64,000 nucleotides of DNA from Cupriavidus sp. D384. Its GTDB lineage: Bacteria > Pseudomonadota > Gammaproteobacteria > Burkholderiales > Burkholderiaceae. The notes under the pieces are model-generated. The model had not been told where the DNA came from. It worked only from the letters and a program-made list of their open reading frames with translations, and did no database searches. The DNA lies in NCBI RefSeq assembly GCF_001652915.1, contig NZ_BBQI01000102.1:186001-250000 (forward strand), in the 5' to 3' direction. The position numbers and the translations under genes were made by a program. Shown here one piece after another: positions 1-9,226 of this stretch. The stretch's first letter is position 1; each line of letters begins with the position of its first letter.

Positions 1-779
1 ACCGCGACAAGAAGGCCTACGACCTGCTGGTGCAGAGCGAATCGGGCTTCGTGTCCGTGACCGGCACGCCCGACGAGGGGGTCAAGGCCGGAGCCTCGGT
101 GGCGGACATCGCCGCCGGCATGTACGCCTACAGCAACGTGCTGGCGGCGCTGATCGAGCGCGGCCAGACCGGGCGCGGCAAGCGCATCGACGTGTCGATG
201 CTTGAATCGATGGTCGAATGGATGAGCTTCCCGATGTACTACGCGTTCGAAGGCGCCGAGCCGCCGCCGCGCGCCGGTGCCGCACACGCGACGATCTATC
301 CCTACGGGCCGTTCCCGACCGGCGACGGCAAGACCGTGATGCTGGGCCTGCAGAACGAGCGCGAATGGGCGGTGTTCTGCAAGGTGGTGCTGCAGGAACC
401 CGAACTGGCCACGCAGGCCGCGTTTGCCACGAACAGCCTGCGCAGCGCCAACCGCGCCCAGTTGCGGGCCCGCATCGTCGAAGCCTTCGGCCGGCTCAGC
501 GCCACCGAGGTGGTGGCGCGCCTGGAAGAAGCGAAGATCGCCAATGCCAGCGTCAACACCATGGCCGATGTGTGGCATCACCCGCAACTGGCCGCCCGCG
601 ACCGCTGGCGCCAGGTGGATACCCCGGCCGGCCCGATTCCGGCGCTGCTGCCGCCGGGCATGACCGACGCGCGGATGGACGCCGTGCCGGGCGTCGGCCA
701 GCACACCGACGCCATCCTGGCCGAAGTGGGCTGCAGCGCGGCGCAGATCGCCAGCCTGCACGCCGACGGCGTGGTCTGA
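1..779 (+). CDS. CaiB/BaiF-type CoA-transferase, 5'-truncated
   Basis: C-terminal part of a class III (CaiB/BaiF, formyl-CoA transferase family) enzyme, which moves CoA between an acyl-CoA donor and a carboxylate acceptor in the cytoplasm. The reading frame is already open at position 3 (RDKKAYDLLVQSESGF), so the true start lies upstream. Visible family features are the QSESGFVSVTGTP segment and the helix TGRGKRIDVSMLESMVEW; about 259 of the usual 380-430 residues are present. It ends 9 bp before a CitE-like lyase with its own GGAGG site, so the two are probably co-transcribed. The pairing suggests activation of a dicarboxylic or hydroxy acid followed by retro-Claisen cleavage, as in itaconate/citramalate breakdown. 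The substrate is inferred only. Confidence 0.9.
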   Translation, partial: RDKKAYDLLVQSESGFVSVTGTPDEGVKAGASVADIAAGMYAYSNVLAALIERGQTGRGKRIDVSMLESMVEWMSFPMYYAFEGAEPPPRAGAAHATIYPYGPFPTGDGKTVMLGLQNEREWAVFCKVVLQEPELATQAAFATNSLRSANRAQLRARIVEAFGRLSATEVVARLEEAKIANASVNTMADVWHHPQLAARDRWRQVDTPAGPIPALLPPGMTDARMDAVPGVGQHTDAILAEVGCSAAQIASLHADGVV

Positions 780-788
780 GGAGGCGGC

Positions 789-1631
789 ATGAGCACAACC
801 CCTGCCCGTGCGCGCGTCCCGCGCAGCTATCTGTTTGTGCCGGCGTCGCGCCCGGAACGTATTGGCAAGGCAATTGCGGCGGGTGCCGACGCCGTGATCG
901 TCGACCTGGAAGACGCCGTCGCGCCGGATGCCAAGACCGAAGCGCGCAACGGGATGACTGCCGTATGGCGCTCACTGCAGGCGCAGGCCGACTCGGCTGG
1001 CGTGGCGCTGCTGCTCCGCGTGAATGGCGCCGATACGGCGTACTTTGCCGACGATCTGGCGTTTTGCCAGATGCAGGCCGTGCAGGCCATTGTCCTGCCG
1101 AAGGCTGACAAGGCGTCGCTGGCGGCCCTGCGCGCCGTGCTGCCGGATACCCCGTGCCATGCCTTGCTGGAAACCGCTGCCGGTTTTGTCGATCTCCCCG
1201 ATGTGGCGCGTGCGCCCGGCGTCACGCGTCTGCTATTTGGCAGCATCGACCTGATGTTCGATCTCGATGTGGTGGATGACGACCTGCCGCTGCATGCCTG
1301 CCGCAGTGCGCTGGTGCTTCACTCCCGAGCCGCCGGCCTGCCCGCGCCGGTGGATGGCGTGTGCACCGCCATCGGCGACGCCCAGGCTCTGGCCGCCGAT
1401 ACGTTGCGTGGACGCCGCTTCGGATTTGGCGCCAAGCTGCTGATTCACCCGAACCAGATAGCCGGCGTGCATGAGGCGCTGGCGCCTTCCGCTGCCGAAG
1501 TGTCTTGGGCCCGGCGCGTGGTGGAGCAGGCTGCCGCCGCCCAGGGGGCAGCGATTGCCGTCGACGGGAAAATGGTCGACCGGCCGGTGCTAGAGCGTGC
1601 GCAAAGAATCGTGGAAGCCGCAGCCAGTTAA
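789..1631 (+). CDS. HpcH/HpaI aldolase/citrate lyase family CoA-ester lyase (CitE-like)
   Basis: 280-residue TIM-barrel lyase of the CitE/malyl-CoA/citramalyl-CoA lyase group, which cleaves 3-hydroxyacyl-CoA thioesters with Mg2+. The N-terminal RSYLFVPASRPERIGKA and VIVDLEDAVAPDAK are diagnostic. LLLRVNG carries the substrate-binding Arg, LLETAAG the metal-binding Glu, and FGSIDLMFDL takes the place of the usual FGaeDla. ATG is preceded by a good GAGGAGG site. It follows the CoA-transferase by 9 bp and probably acts on that enzyme's product. A dedicated (S)-citramalyl-CoA or malyl-CoA lyase is possible, but no itaconyl-CoA hydratase gene is visible inside the window to settle this. Confidence 0.88.
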   Translation: MSTTPARARVPRSYLFVPASRPERIGKAIAAGADAVIVDLEDAVAPDAKTEARNGMTAVWRSLQAQADSAGVALLLRVNGADTAYFADDLAFCQMQAVQAIVLPKADKASLAALRAVLPDTPCHALLETAAGFVDLPDVARAPGVTRLLFGSIDLMFDLDVVDDDLPLHACRSALVLHSRAAGLPAPVDGVCTAIGDAQALAADTLRGRRFGFGAKLLIHPNQIAGVHEALAPSAAEVSWARRVVEQAAAAQGAAIAVDGKMVDRPVLERAQRIVEAAAS

Positions 1632-1932
1632 TATTCGATTAATGTTTTAACGGAAAAACATCCCACACGGTCATTTACGTTTGCGACACGCCAATCGGTG
1701 TTTTCCCTGACCGGTGGGTTCGACGCAAATGCCGAAATTTGTCGGCAGGATGAAAGCCGCTTGTAATCAAGATGCTGTCAAATGCGCATGGGAGATCGTG
1801 CGCTGTCCGGCATAAGGAATAAAGGGGCGCCATTCGGGCAAGCAAGAACAATAAAAGTCACTTGCCCGGTGCACCATTCGGGTGGCACGGTCGTTTACTG
1901 CAGACTGAAAGTCGACTTGAGCCAGACTGATC
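1632..1932. other. Intergenic leader upstream of the metal-efflux operon
   Basis: About 300 bp without a convincing gene. It is AT-richer than its surroundings just after the lyase stop. Near its end it holds a repeated 12-mer, GC(G/A)CCATTCGGG, at 1827-1838 and 1871-1882, and an inverted pair (1835-1842 and 1861-1868). A promoter and 5' leader for the downstream operon are expected here, but I could not fix -35/-10 boxes with confidence. A 100-codon reading frame across it has no family signal. Confidence 0.5.
1835..1868. promoter_or_regulatory. Inverted repeat in the efflux-operon leader
   Basis: CGGGCAAG (1835-1842) and CTTGCCCG (1861-1868) are perfect complements across an 18-nt A-rich spacer. 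They are interleaved with two copies of CCATTCGGG. The element lies 65-98 bp before the GTG start of the outer-membrane factor. It could be an operator for a metal-responsive regulator or an mRNA hairpin; there is no direct evidence of function. Confidence 0.35.
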
Positions 1933-3297
1933 GTGCATTTTCCTGTTTCCCGTGCCGCCGCGGCAACGCTGCTTGCCCTGGTGGCCAGCGCTGGTCACGC
2001 CGCCAGCGAGCCGATGCCGCCCGACGGCCCCTGCGTGCCACCGCCGGCCAAGGCTGCCCTCACTTTGGCGCAGGCGCGGCTTGACGCGCTGCGCTGCAAT
2101 CGCGACATCATTGCCGCCCGCCGGAATGAAGAGGCCAGCCAGGCCGATATCCAGATTGCTTCCCAGCGGCCCAACCCGGTGCTGAGCCTGGGCGTGGCGA
2201 ACATCAACCCGCACCTTGGCGTGGGCGCCGGCAATCTGCGCAGCAAGACGGTGGACTCCACGGTTCGCGTGGACCAGGTCATCGAGACCGCCAACAAGGG
2301 CAACCTGCGTACCGAGGCCGCCCGCAAGGCCAGCGCCGCCGCTGGCGAACAGACCCAGGCGGTGGTGGCCCAGCAACTGGGCGCCGTGGACCAGGCCTGG
2401 TACGAAGCCGCGGTCAGCCAGAACCGCGTGGAGGTGCTGACCGAGACGGTCGGGCTCTACGGGCGCACCCAGCAGGCCAACGAGACACGGCTCAAGGCGG
2501 GCGATGTATCGCGCGCCGACGTGACCAAGCTCCAGCTTGAAACGCTGCGCGCCCAGAGCGACCTGCGCGCCGCCATTGCCGACCACATCAGTGACAAGGC
2601 GGCCCTGGCCGCCGCGATGGGCGTGCCCGGCACGCTGATGGACAACCGCCTGGTGGCGGACTGGCCGGCTCCCGATGCGACGGTGCCGCCGTTCGACCCC
2701 GAGGTGCTGCAGCGCCGCCCCGACGTGACGGCCGCCGAAGCGCGGCTGGCCGCCGCGGCGTCGCAGCGCGACCTGGCCCGTGCCGGCCGCGTGCCCGACG
2801 TGACCGTCGGTGTGCAGTACGAGCACTATCCGGTCTCGGAGGCCAATACCACCGGCAGCGGCAACAGCTATGGCGCCTTCGTGTCGATTCCGCTGTTCGT
2901 GCGCCACAGCTTCGGTGGCGAGGCGCGCCGTGCCGAGGTTGACTACTACGCTGCGCTGGATGACCGCAACCGTATCCTGCTCGAGGCCCAGAACGAGATC
3001 GGCAGGCTGCGTGCGCAGCTGGATGCTGCCCGGGCGTCGCTGCAGCAGATGCGTGAATCGGTGCTGCCGGCCGCCGAAAGCGTTGCCAACAGCGCGGAAT
3101 TCGCCTATTCGAAGGGGGCCAGCGGCGTGCTGGACCTGCTCGATGCGCGCCGCGCGCTGCGCCAGACCCGTGTGGATGCCGTGGAGGCACAGGGCAACTA
3201 TGCCAAGGCATTGTCGGCATACCTGACCGCGCTTCAATCCACTCAATCCGATATCAACAAGCTTCCCCAGGTTCGTTCCGATGCGTCGCGCCCTTAA
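1933..3297 (+). CDS. CzcC-like outer membrane efflux protein (TolC family)
   Basis: 454-residue outer-membrane channel component of a tripartite heavy-metal efflux system. It starts at GTG and has a signal peptide ending near GHAAS. Two OEP repeats follow: an N-terminal ALTLAQARLDALRCNRDI segment, and a second half with ATVPPFDPEVLQRRPDVTAAEARLAAA, the typical 'RRPDV' signature of the second repeat. The C-terminus has the KGASGVLDLLDARRALRQTRVDAVEAQGNY-type helix. Length matches CzcC/CusC. Its end overlaps the adaptor gene by 17 bp, indicating an operon with translational coupling. It is not obviously lipidated, because no lipobox is visible. Confidence 0.9.
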   Translation: MHFPVSRAAAATLLALVASAGHAASEPMPPDGPCVPPPAKAALTLAQARLDALRCNRDIIAARRNEEASQADIQIASQRPNPVLSLGVANINPHLGVGAGNLRSKTVDSTVRVDQVIETANKGNLRTEAARKASAAAGEQTQAVVAQQLGAVDQAWYEAAVSQNRVEVLTETVGLYGRTQQANETRLKAGDVSRADVTKLQLETLRAQSDLRAAIADHISDKAALAAAMGVPGTLMDNRLVADWPAPDATVPPFDPEVLQRRPDVTAAEARLAAAASQRDLARAGRVPDVTVGVQYEHYPVSEANTTGSGNSYGAFVSIPLFVRHSFGGEARRAEVDYYAALDDRNRILLEAQNEIGRLRAQLDAARASLQQMRESVLPAAESVANSAEFAYSKGASGVLDLLDARRALRQTRVDAVEAQGNYAKALSAYLTALQSTQSDINKLPQVRSDASRP

Positions 3298-4480
3298 TTT
3301 CCCGTCTCTCTCCGGCCGTTTCCGCATGGCCGCCGTGGTGTCGCTGTGCGCGCTGGCATTGGCCGGCTGTGGCAAGAAGGAAGTCCCGGAAAACGATGAC
3401 GAGCCGAAGATCACCGGCCAGACGATCACGTATCCGGCCAGCGTGAAGGCCCTGCCGGGCGTTGTCGGCCAGCCCGTGCAAAGTGGCGGCGACCGCATGC
3501 TGAGCATGCCGGGCCGCCTGGTCTGGAACGAGGACAAGACCGTGCGCGTGGCCACGCCGTTCGTGGGCCGCGTGATGGAAATCTTGGTGCAGCCGGGCAC
3601 TGCGGTGAAGGCCGGTCAGGCGCTGGCCATGCTGACGTCGCCCGACTACGGCGTGGCGCAGGCCGACGCCCGCAAGGCGGCCGCCGACAGCGCCGTGGCC
3701 GCCAAGGCCCTGGCCCGCCAGCGCGAGCTGTACCAGGCGGGCGTGATCGCCCAGAAGGACCTGGAGCAGTCGCAGGCCGACAACGCCCGCGCTGCCGCCG
3801 ACCTGGCGCGCACCCAGGCCGCGCTGCGCATGTATGGCGCTGGCGGCGGCGATGCCGTGAACCAGCGCTTTGCGCTGCGCAGCCCGATCGACGGCCTGGT
3901 GGTGGAGCGCAATATCAATCCGGGCATGGAAGTGCGTCCCGACCAGCAGCCCAACGCGCCGCTGTTCCTGATCACCGATCCGAGCACGCTGTGGGCGCAG
4001 CTCGACGCCACCGAGGCCGACCTGGGCCTGTTCAAGCCCGGTATCAACGTCCAGCTGGTCAGCGCCGCCTATCCCGGTGAAACGTTCACGGGCACCGTGG
4101 TGAAGATCGCCGACTACGTCGATCCGGCCTCGCGCAGCGTGAAGGTGCGCCTGGCGGTGCCCAACGCCGACCGCCGCCTGAAGGCCGAGATGTTCGTCAC
4201 GGCCAGGCTCCAGGCCGCGTCGTTCCAGGGCATCTCGGTGCCGTCCAAGGCCGTGTTCCTGGCCGACAACAAGAATTACGTGTTCGTGCGCACGTCGGCC
4301 ACGCCGTTCGTGTTCGAGCGCCGCGAGGTCAAGCTGGGTGTCTCGCTGCCGGGCACGACCGAGGTGGTGTCTGGCCTGAAGGCCGGCGACGTGGTCATCA
4401 CGGACGGCAACCTGTATCTGCAGGACATCCTGCGCGACGCCACCGCGGTGAATGCCGCGCGCGCGACCGCCAAGCAATAA
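3281..4480 (+). CDS. CzcB-like periplasmic adaptor (membrane fusion lipoprotein)
   Basis: 399-residue RND adaptor. The N-terminus carries a lipobox LAGC with Cys30, so the mature protein is probably anchored to the inner membrane as a lipoprotein. After a short acidic linker (PENDDEPK) come a barrel-sandwich half (RVMEILVQPGTAVKAGQALAML), a coiled-coil hairpin rich in Ala, Arg and Gln (about residues 125-185), the second lipoyl half (LRSPIDGLVVERNINPGMEV), and a beta-barrel domain with DYVDPASRSVKVRLAVPN. It lacks an obvious His-rich metal-binding N-terminus of the kind seen in some CzcB proteins. It overlaps the upstream gene by 17 bp and precedes the pump gene by 10 bp. Confidence 0.9.
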   Translation: MRRALNFPSLSGRFRMAAVVSLCALALAGCGKKEVPENDDEPKITGQTITYPASVKALPGVVGQPVQSGGDRMLSMPGRLVWNEDKTVRVATPFVGRVMEILVQPGTAVKAGQALAMLTSPDYGVAQADARKAAADSAVAAKALARQRELYQAGVIAQKDLEQSQADNARAAADLARTQAALRMYGAGGGDAVNQRFALRSPIDGLVVERNINPGMEVRPDQQPNAPLFLITDPSTLWAQLDATEADLGLFKPGINVQLVSAAYPGETFTGTVVKIADYVDPASRSVKVRLAVPNADRRLKAEMFVTARLQAASFQGISVPSKAVFLADNKNYVFVRTSATPFVFERREVKLGVSLPGTTEVVSGLKAGDVVITDGNLYLQDILRDATAVNAARATAKQ

Positions 4481-4490
4481 GGGCGGCCCG

Positions 4491-7400
4491 ATGATCCAAC
4501 GTATCGTTCATTTTGCGCTGCACCAGAAGCTGTTCGTCTGGCTCGGCCTGATCATCTTCGTCGCGGGCGGCCTGGCCGCCTTCAAGAACCTGCCGATCGA
4601 GGCCTTCCCGGACGTCTCGGACATCCAGGTCAACATCATTACGCTGTACCCGGGCCGCGCCGCCGAGGAAGTGGAGCGCCAGGTCACCATTCCGATCGAA
4701 ACGGCACTGGCCGGCACGCCCAACTCGGTGCGCGTGTTCTCGCATACCCAGTTCGGCCTGTCGTTCATGATGGTGACCTTCAATGACAAGGCCACCGACA
4801 TTACCGCGCGCCAGCAGATCATCGAACGGCTGCGCAGCGTGGACCTGCCCGACGGCGTGCAGCCGGAACTGGCGCCGCTGTCTACCGCCATCGGCGAGAT
4901 CTTCCGCTTCCGCCTGACCGGCAAGGGCTATACGGCGCAGGAACTGCGCACGCTGCAGGACTGGGTGGTGGAAAAGAACCTGCGCCAGGTGCCGGGCGTG
5001 GCCGACCTGGTGACGATTGGCGGTTCGATCAAGCAGTATGAGGTGAACCCCAACCTGGGCCGCATGCGCGACGCCAAGATCTCGCTGTCGCAGCTGTTCA
5101 CGGCGCTGCAGCGCGGCAACTCGAATGCCGGCGGCGGCGCGGTGGCCCATGGCCGCCAGCAGTACCTGCTGCGTTCGCTGGGCAGCTTCCGCTCGTCCGC
5201 GGATATCGCCAACGTGGTGGTGGCCGAGAACAACGGCACGCCGATCCTGGTCAAGGACATTGCCGAGGTAAAGGTCGGCTCGGCGCCGCCGCAGGGCCTG
5301 ATGGGCCAGGACAACGAGGACGACATCGTCTCGGGCATCGTGGTGATGCGCAAGGGCGAGAACCCGTCGGTGGTGCTTGAGGCGCTGAAGCAGAAGATCG
5401 AGTTGCTGGACACGCAGATCCTGCCCAAGGGCGTGAAGATCGTGCCGTACTACGACCGGTCCACGCTGATCGACAAGACGCTGCATACGGTGTTCGGCAA
5501 CCTGGTGGAGGGCGCGCTGCTGGTGCTGGCCGTGCTCTACCTGTTCCTGGCCAATGTGCGCGCGGCGGCCATCGTGGCGCTGGTGATCCCGCTGTCGCTG
5601 CTGTCGACGTTCATCGGCCTGACGTGGGTGGGCATTCCGGCCAACCTGCTGTCGCTGGGCGCGATGGACTTCGGGATCATCGTCGACGGCGCGGTGATCG
5701 TCGTCGAGAACATCTTCAAGCGGCTGGGCGAGCTCAAGGAACAGCAGATCAAGGACAACAAGGCGCGGCTCTACGCGATCCTGCAGGCCACCACCGAAGT
5801 GGGCCGGCCAACCGTGTTCTCGATGATCATCATCATCGCGGCGCACATCCCGATCTTTACGCTCCAGCGCCACGAGGGCAAGATCTTCGCGCCGATGGCA
5901 TACACCGTGACGGGTGCGCTGATCGGCTCGCTGATCCTGTCGCTGACCGTGGTGCCGCTGCTGTGCCACCTGCTGCTGACCAAGAACATCGCCCACGAGG
6001 ACAACTTCGTGGTGCGCTACTGCAAGCGCATCTACGAGCCGATGCTGGCCTGGGCGCTGGACAACAAGAAGACGGTGGTGGGCATTGCACTGGGCCTGCT
6101 GGTGGCAACCGTGGGCGTGGGCAAGTTCCTGGGCAGCGAATTCCTGCCCGAGCTGGACGAAGGCTCGATGTGGGTCAGCTTCGACCTGCCGGCGTCGGTG
6201 TCGCTGGACGAGGCGCGCGACCAGGCCCGTATCCTGCGCACCGTGATCCGCAAGACCCCCGAAGTGAACACCACGATTTCCAAGGTGGGCCGCCCCGACG
6301 ACGGTACCGATCCGAAGCTGATCAACACCGTCGAAATCCTGGTCGACCTGAAGGCCGACAAGCAATGGCGCGCGGGTTTCGACAAGCGCAAGATCATCAA
6401 CGAGATCAACCACAACCTGCGCCAGTTGCCGGGCATCGAGCCGAACTTCTCGCAGCCGGTGCGCGACAACATCCTGGAAAGCATCTCGCAGATCAAGGGC
6501 CAGATCGTGATCAAGGTGCAGAGCGACAGCCTTGAACACAACAAGAAGGTGGCCGACCAGATCCTGGCGAACGTGCAGTCCGTCCAGGGCGTGATGCGCG
6601 CGTTTATCGACCGCGATGGCGAACTGCCGCAGTACGTGCTGGAATTCGACCGCGCCCAGGCCGCCCGCTACGGCATCAACGTGGCCGACGTGCAGGACCT
6701 GATGGAAAGCGCGCTGGCCGGCAAGGCCGCCACCGAACTGTGGGAAGGCGAGAAGCACTTCAGCGTGGTGGTACGCCTGAAGCCGGGCGAGCGCGAACTG
6801 CCGAACCTGCCGAACATCTTCATGCAGACGGCCGACGGGGCGCAGGTGCCGCTGTCGCAACTGGTGACGTTCCGGGCGGCGTCCGGCGCAATGAACATCA
6901 GCCGCGAGAACGGCCAGCGCACCACGTCGATCGGCATCTTCATCCACGACCGCGACATGGGCAGCGTGGTGAAGGACATGCAGGCGCTGGTGAAGAAAAA
7001 TGTGAACGCAGAGGACGTCAAGATCAGCTGGTCTGGCGAGTTCGAGAACCAGGAACGTGCCATGGCGCGGCTGTCGATCGTGGTGCCGCTGTCGGTGCTG
7101 CTGATCTTCCTGCTGCTGTTCAACGCCTTCCAGTCGTTCAAGAGCGCCGCGCTGATCATCTCGAACATCCCGTTTGCGCTGATTGGCGGTGTGTTCGCGC
7201 TGTTCCTGACAGGCATTCCGCTGTCGGTCTCGGCGGCCATCGGCTTTATCGCGCTGTTTGGTCAGGCGGTGCTGAACGGGGTGGTGATGGTGACCTACTT
7301 CAACCAGCTGCGGCAGGAAGGCATGCCGGTGCGCCAGGCCGTGCTGACCGGCTCGATGGACCGTCTGCGCACGGTGTTGATGACGGCCATGCTGGCGATG

Positions 7401-7613
7401 CTGGGCCTGTTCCCGATGGCGATCTCGCGTGCCATCGGCTCGGAAACGCAGCGTCCGCTGGCCATCGTCATCATCGGGGGCCTGATCACGGCCACGCTGC
7501 TGACCCTGATCGTGCTGCCGACGCTCTACGAGTGGATGGTGGGCCGCAACTGGCCGGACGAGGAAGGCCAGTCGAACAACGATAACCGCCTGAACGATTC
7601 CATGGCGAATTGA
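4491..7613 (+). CDS. CzcA-family heavy-metal RND efflux pump
   Basis: 1040-residue inner-membrane proton/metal antiporter of the HME-RND family. ATG at 4491 is preferred over an earlier in-frame start because it gives the family's MIQRIVHFALHQKLFVWLGL N-terminus. Twelve membrane segments flank two large periplasmic loops. The proton-relay motif DFGIIVDGA, at residues 393-401 in TM4, matches the divalent-cation (Co/Zn/Cd/Ni) HME groups rather than the Cu/Ag CusA type. Together with the two preceding genes it completes a trans-envelope pump. The exact metal cannot be read from sequence. No sensor or metal-responsive regulator gene lies next to it. A strong terminator follows the stop. Confidence 0.93.
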   Translation: MIQRIVHFALHQKLFVWLGLIIFVAGGLAAFKNLPIEAFPDVSDIQVNIITLYPGRAAEEVERQVTIPIETALAGTPNSVRVFSHTQFGLSFMMVTFNDKATDITARQQIIERLRSVDLPDGVQPELAPLSTAIGEIFRFRLTGKGYTAQELRTLQDWVVEKNLRQVPGVADLVTIGGSIKQYEVNPNLGRMRDAKISLSQLFTALQRGNSNAGGGAVAHGRQQYLLRSLGSFRSSADIANVVVAENNGTPILVKDIAEVKVGSAPPQGLMGQDNEDDIVSGIVVMRKGENPSVVLEALKQKIELLDTQILPKGVKIVPYYDRSTLIDKTLHTVFGNLVEGALLVLAVLYLFLANVRAAAIVALVIPLSLLSTFIGLTWVGIPANLLSLGAMDFGIIVDGAVIVVENIFKRLGELKEQQIKDNKARLYAILQATTEVGRPTVFSMIIIIAAHIPIFTLQRHEGKIFAPMAYTVTGALIGSLILSLTVVPLLCHLLLTKNIAHEDNFVVRYCKRIYEPMLAWALDNKKTVVGIALGLLVATVGVGKFLGSEFLPELDEGSMWVSFDLPASVSLDEARDQARILRTVIRKTPEVNTTISKVGRPDDGTDPKLINTVEILVDLKADKQWRAGFDKRKIINEINHNLRQLPGIEPNFSQPVRDNILESISQIKGQIVIKVQSDSLEHNKKVADQILANVQSVQGVMRAFIDRDGELPQYVLEFDRAQAARYGINVADVQDLMESALAGKAATELWEGEKHFSVVVRLKPGERELPNLPNIFMQTADGAQVPLSQLVTFRAASGAMNISRENGQRTTSIGIFIHDRDMGSVVKDMQALVKKNVNAEDVKISWSGEFENQERAMARLSIVVPLSVLLIFLLLFNAFQSFKSAALIISNIPFALIGGVFALFLTGIPLSVSAAIGFIALFGQAVLNGVVMVTYFNQLRQEGMPVRQAVLTGSMDRLRTVLMTAMLAMLGLFPMAISRAIGSETQRPLAIVIIGGLITATLLTLIVLPTLYEWMVGRNWPDEEGQSNNDNRLNDSMAN

Positions 7614-7640
7614 GCAGGGCTGGCAGGGCAGCAAGGAAGA

Positions 7641-7667
7641 CCGGGGCAATCGCCCCGGTTTTTTTTT
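7641..7667 (+). terminator. Rho-independent terminator after the efflux operon
   Basis: A perfect 7-bp GC stem (CCGGGGC/GCCCCGG) with a 4-nt loop is followed directly by nine T residues, 28 bp after the pump gene's stop. It ends the three-gene efflux transcript and isolates it from the following LLM oxidoreductase gene. Confidence 0.92.
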
Positions 7668-7798
7668 CGACGGCCAGCCGCGGAACGGCACGCAGCAGGG
7701 CATATCGATATCGGCTTTCGTTCGTTCGCGTTCCCGGGTTTCCTGCCTATGCTCAGCGGCTGAACCGTATTGCCAACGCGCACCCGCGTCTCGCCACC

Positions 7799-9139
7799 AT
7801 GACCCATGCCTTGCCGCCCGCCCGGCTTCACCTGAATCTCAACGCGCTTCACTCGGGCTTCGTGCCGTCGGCCTGGCGCCTGCCCGGTAGTGATCCACGC
7901 GCCTTTGTCGACGTGCAGCACTATGTCCGGCTGGCGCAGATCGCTGAGGCCGGCAAGTTCGACGCGATCTTCCTGGCCGACAATGCGTCCATCGCCGACC
8001 AGGTCAACTTCCGGCCCATCACCGCGCTGGAGCCCACCGTGCTGCTGGCCTGCGTGGCGGCGGCAACAAGCCATATCGGAGTGGTGGCAACGGCTTCGAC
8101 GAGCTACAACGAGCCCTACAACATCGCGCGGCGCTTTGCCACGCTGGATCATGTCAGCGGCGGACGTGCCGGCTGGAACGTCGTGACGACGGCCGACGCC
8201 GGTTCGGCGCGCAATTTCGGTCGTGCCGCGCCGCCGGACCATGCGCAACGCTACGCGCGCGCCGACGAGTTCACCAGCATCGTCAAGGCCTTATGGGATA
8301 GCTGGCACGACGACGCGTTTGTGGGCGACCGTGATTCGGGCCGCTTCGTGGACACCGAAAAACTGCAGCCGATTGTCCATCACGGGGCGTTCTTCGATGT
8401 ACAGGGGCCGCTGAACCTGCCGCGCCCGCCACAAGGGCATCCGGTGCTGTTCCAGGCCGGTGGGTCGAACGACGGGCGCGAACTGGCTGCGCGGCATGCC
8501 GAGGCCGTTTTTTCGGCGTCGCAATCGCTGGAAGAGTCGCGCGAATACCGCGCGGCCCTGAACCAGCGTGCCGAATCGCTGGGCCGGGGCCCGGCGGCGA
8601 TCAAGGTCCTGCCGGGCCTGACAACGATCATCGGGGCCACCGAGACCCAGGCACGCCAGCGGCGCGACGCGCTGGTCGACCTGATACCGTGGGACTACAG
8701 CCTCAACCGGCTGGCTGGCACGCTGGGCATTGCCGCCGACCAGCTGTCGCTCGATGCGCCATTGCCGGACGGTCTTGCGCTGCCGGCCAATGGCAACCAC
8801 ACGTTCTTCCACGCGACGATCGCGCTGGCACGGCGCCAGCACCTGACGGTGCGTGCGTTGATCCGCGAGCTGGCGGGTGGGGGCGGGCATCGTGTCATTG
8901 CCGGCACGCCCGAGCAGATCGCCGATGATATCGAGCACTGGTTCCGCAACGGTGCCGCCGACGGCTTCAACCTGATGCCCGATGTGCTGCCCGATGGCGT
9001 GCAGGACTTCGTGGATGGCGTGGTGCCCATCCTGCAGCGCCGGGGGCTGTTTCGCACGGACTACGAGGGCGGCACCCTGCGCGAGCACATGGGACTGGCC
9101 CGCCCGGCAGGCAGGGCGCCCGCACGCGCGGCGGCGTAG
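7799..9139 (+). CDS. LLM-class flavin-dependent monooxygenase (NtaA/SnaA/DszA-like)
   Basis: 446-residue two-component flavin monooxygenase of the NtaA/SnaA/DszA family, which uses FMNH2 and O2 to attack C-S, C-N or related bonds. The family start LHLNLNALHSGF and the core segments FDAIFLADN, SGGRAGWNVVTT, FFDVQGPLNLPRPPQGHPVLFQAGGS and AARHAEAVFSASQ are present. ATG at 7799 is chosen because the family homology begins there; an upstream in-frame extension is low-complexity and overlaps the terminator. It lies just upstream of a MetQNI-like ABC transporter and near an SfnB-like flavoprotein, pointing to organosulfur scavenging. No flavin reductase is adjacent. Confidence 0.88.
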   Translation: MTHALPPARLHLNLNALHSGFVPSAWRLPGSDPRAFVDVQHYVRLAQIAEAGKFDAIFLADNASIADQVNFRPITALEPTVLLACVAAATSHIGVVATASTSYNEPYNIARRFATLDHVSGGRAGWNVVTTADAGSARNFGRAAPPDHAQRYARADEFTSIVKALWDSWHDDAFVGDRDSGRFVDTEKLQPIVHHGAFFDVQGPLNLPRPPQGHPVLFQAGGSNDGRELAARHAEAVFSASQSLEESREYRAALNQRAESLGRGPAAIKVLPGLTTIIGATETQARQRRDALVDLIPWDYSLNRLAGTLGIAADQLSLDAPLPDGLALPANGNHTFFHATIALARRQHLTVRALIRELAGGGGHRVIAGTPEQIADDIEHWFRNGAADGFNLMPDVLPDGVQDFVDGVVPILQRRGLFRTDYEGGTLREHMGLARPAGRAPARAAA

Positions 9140-9226
9140 TCCGCATTTGCTATCTCGGATTACTTCTTGGACCGGGGGCGAAGGGCTTCATAGACTGGTG
9201 CTTCCCAAACTCTCGCACCTGTCATC

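Noticed and set aside
1782-2084. A 100-codon frame across the leader of the efflux operon
   Set aside because: It overlaps the CzcC-like start in another frame and has no homology pattern.
4398-7703. A very long open frame (about 1100 codons) antisense to the RND pump gene
   Set aside because: It is an antisense shadow of GC-rich codon use: His/Arg/Gln-rich, no domain, and the sense strand has a clear CzcA family protein.
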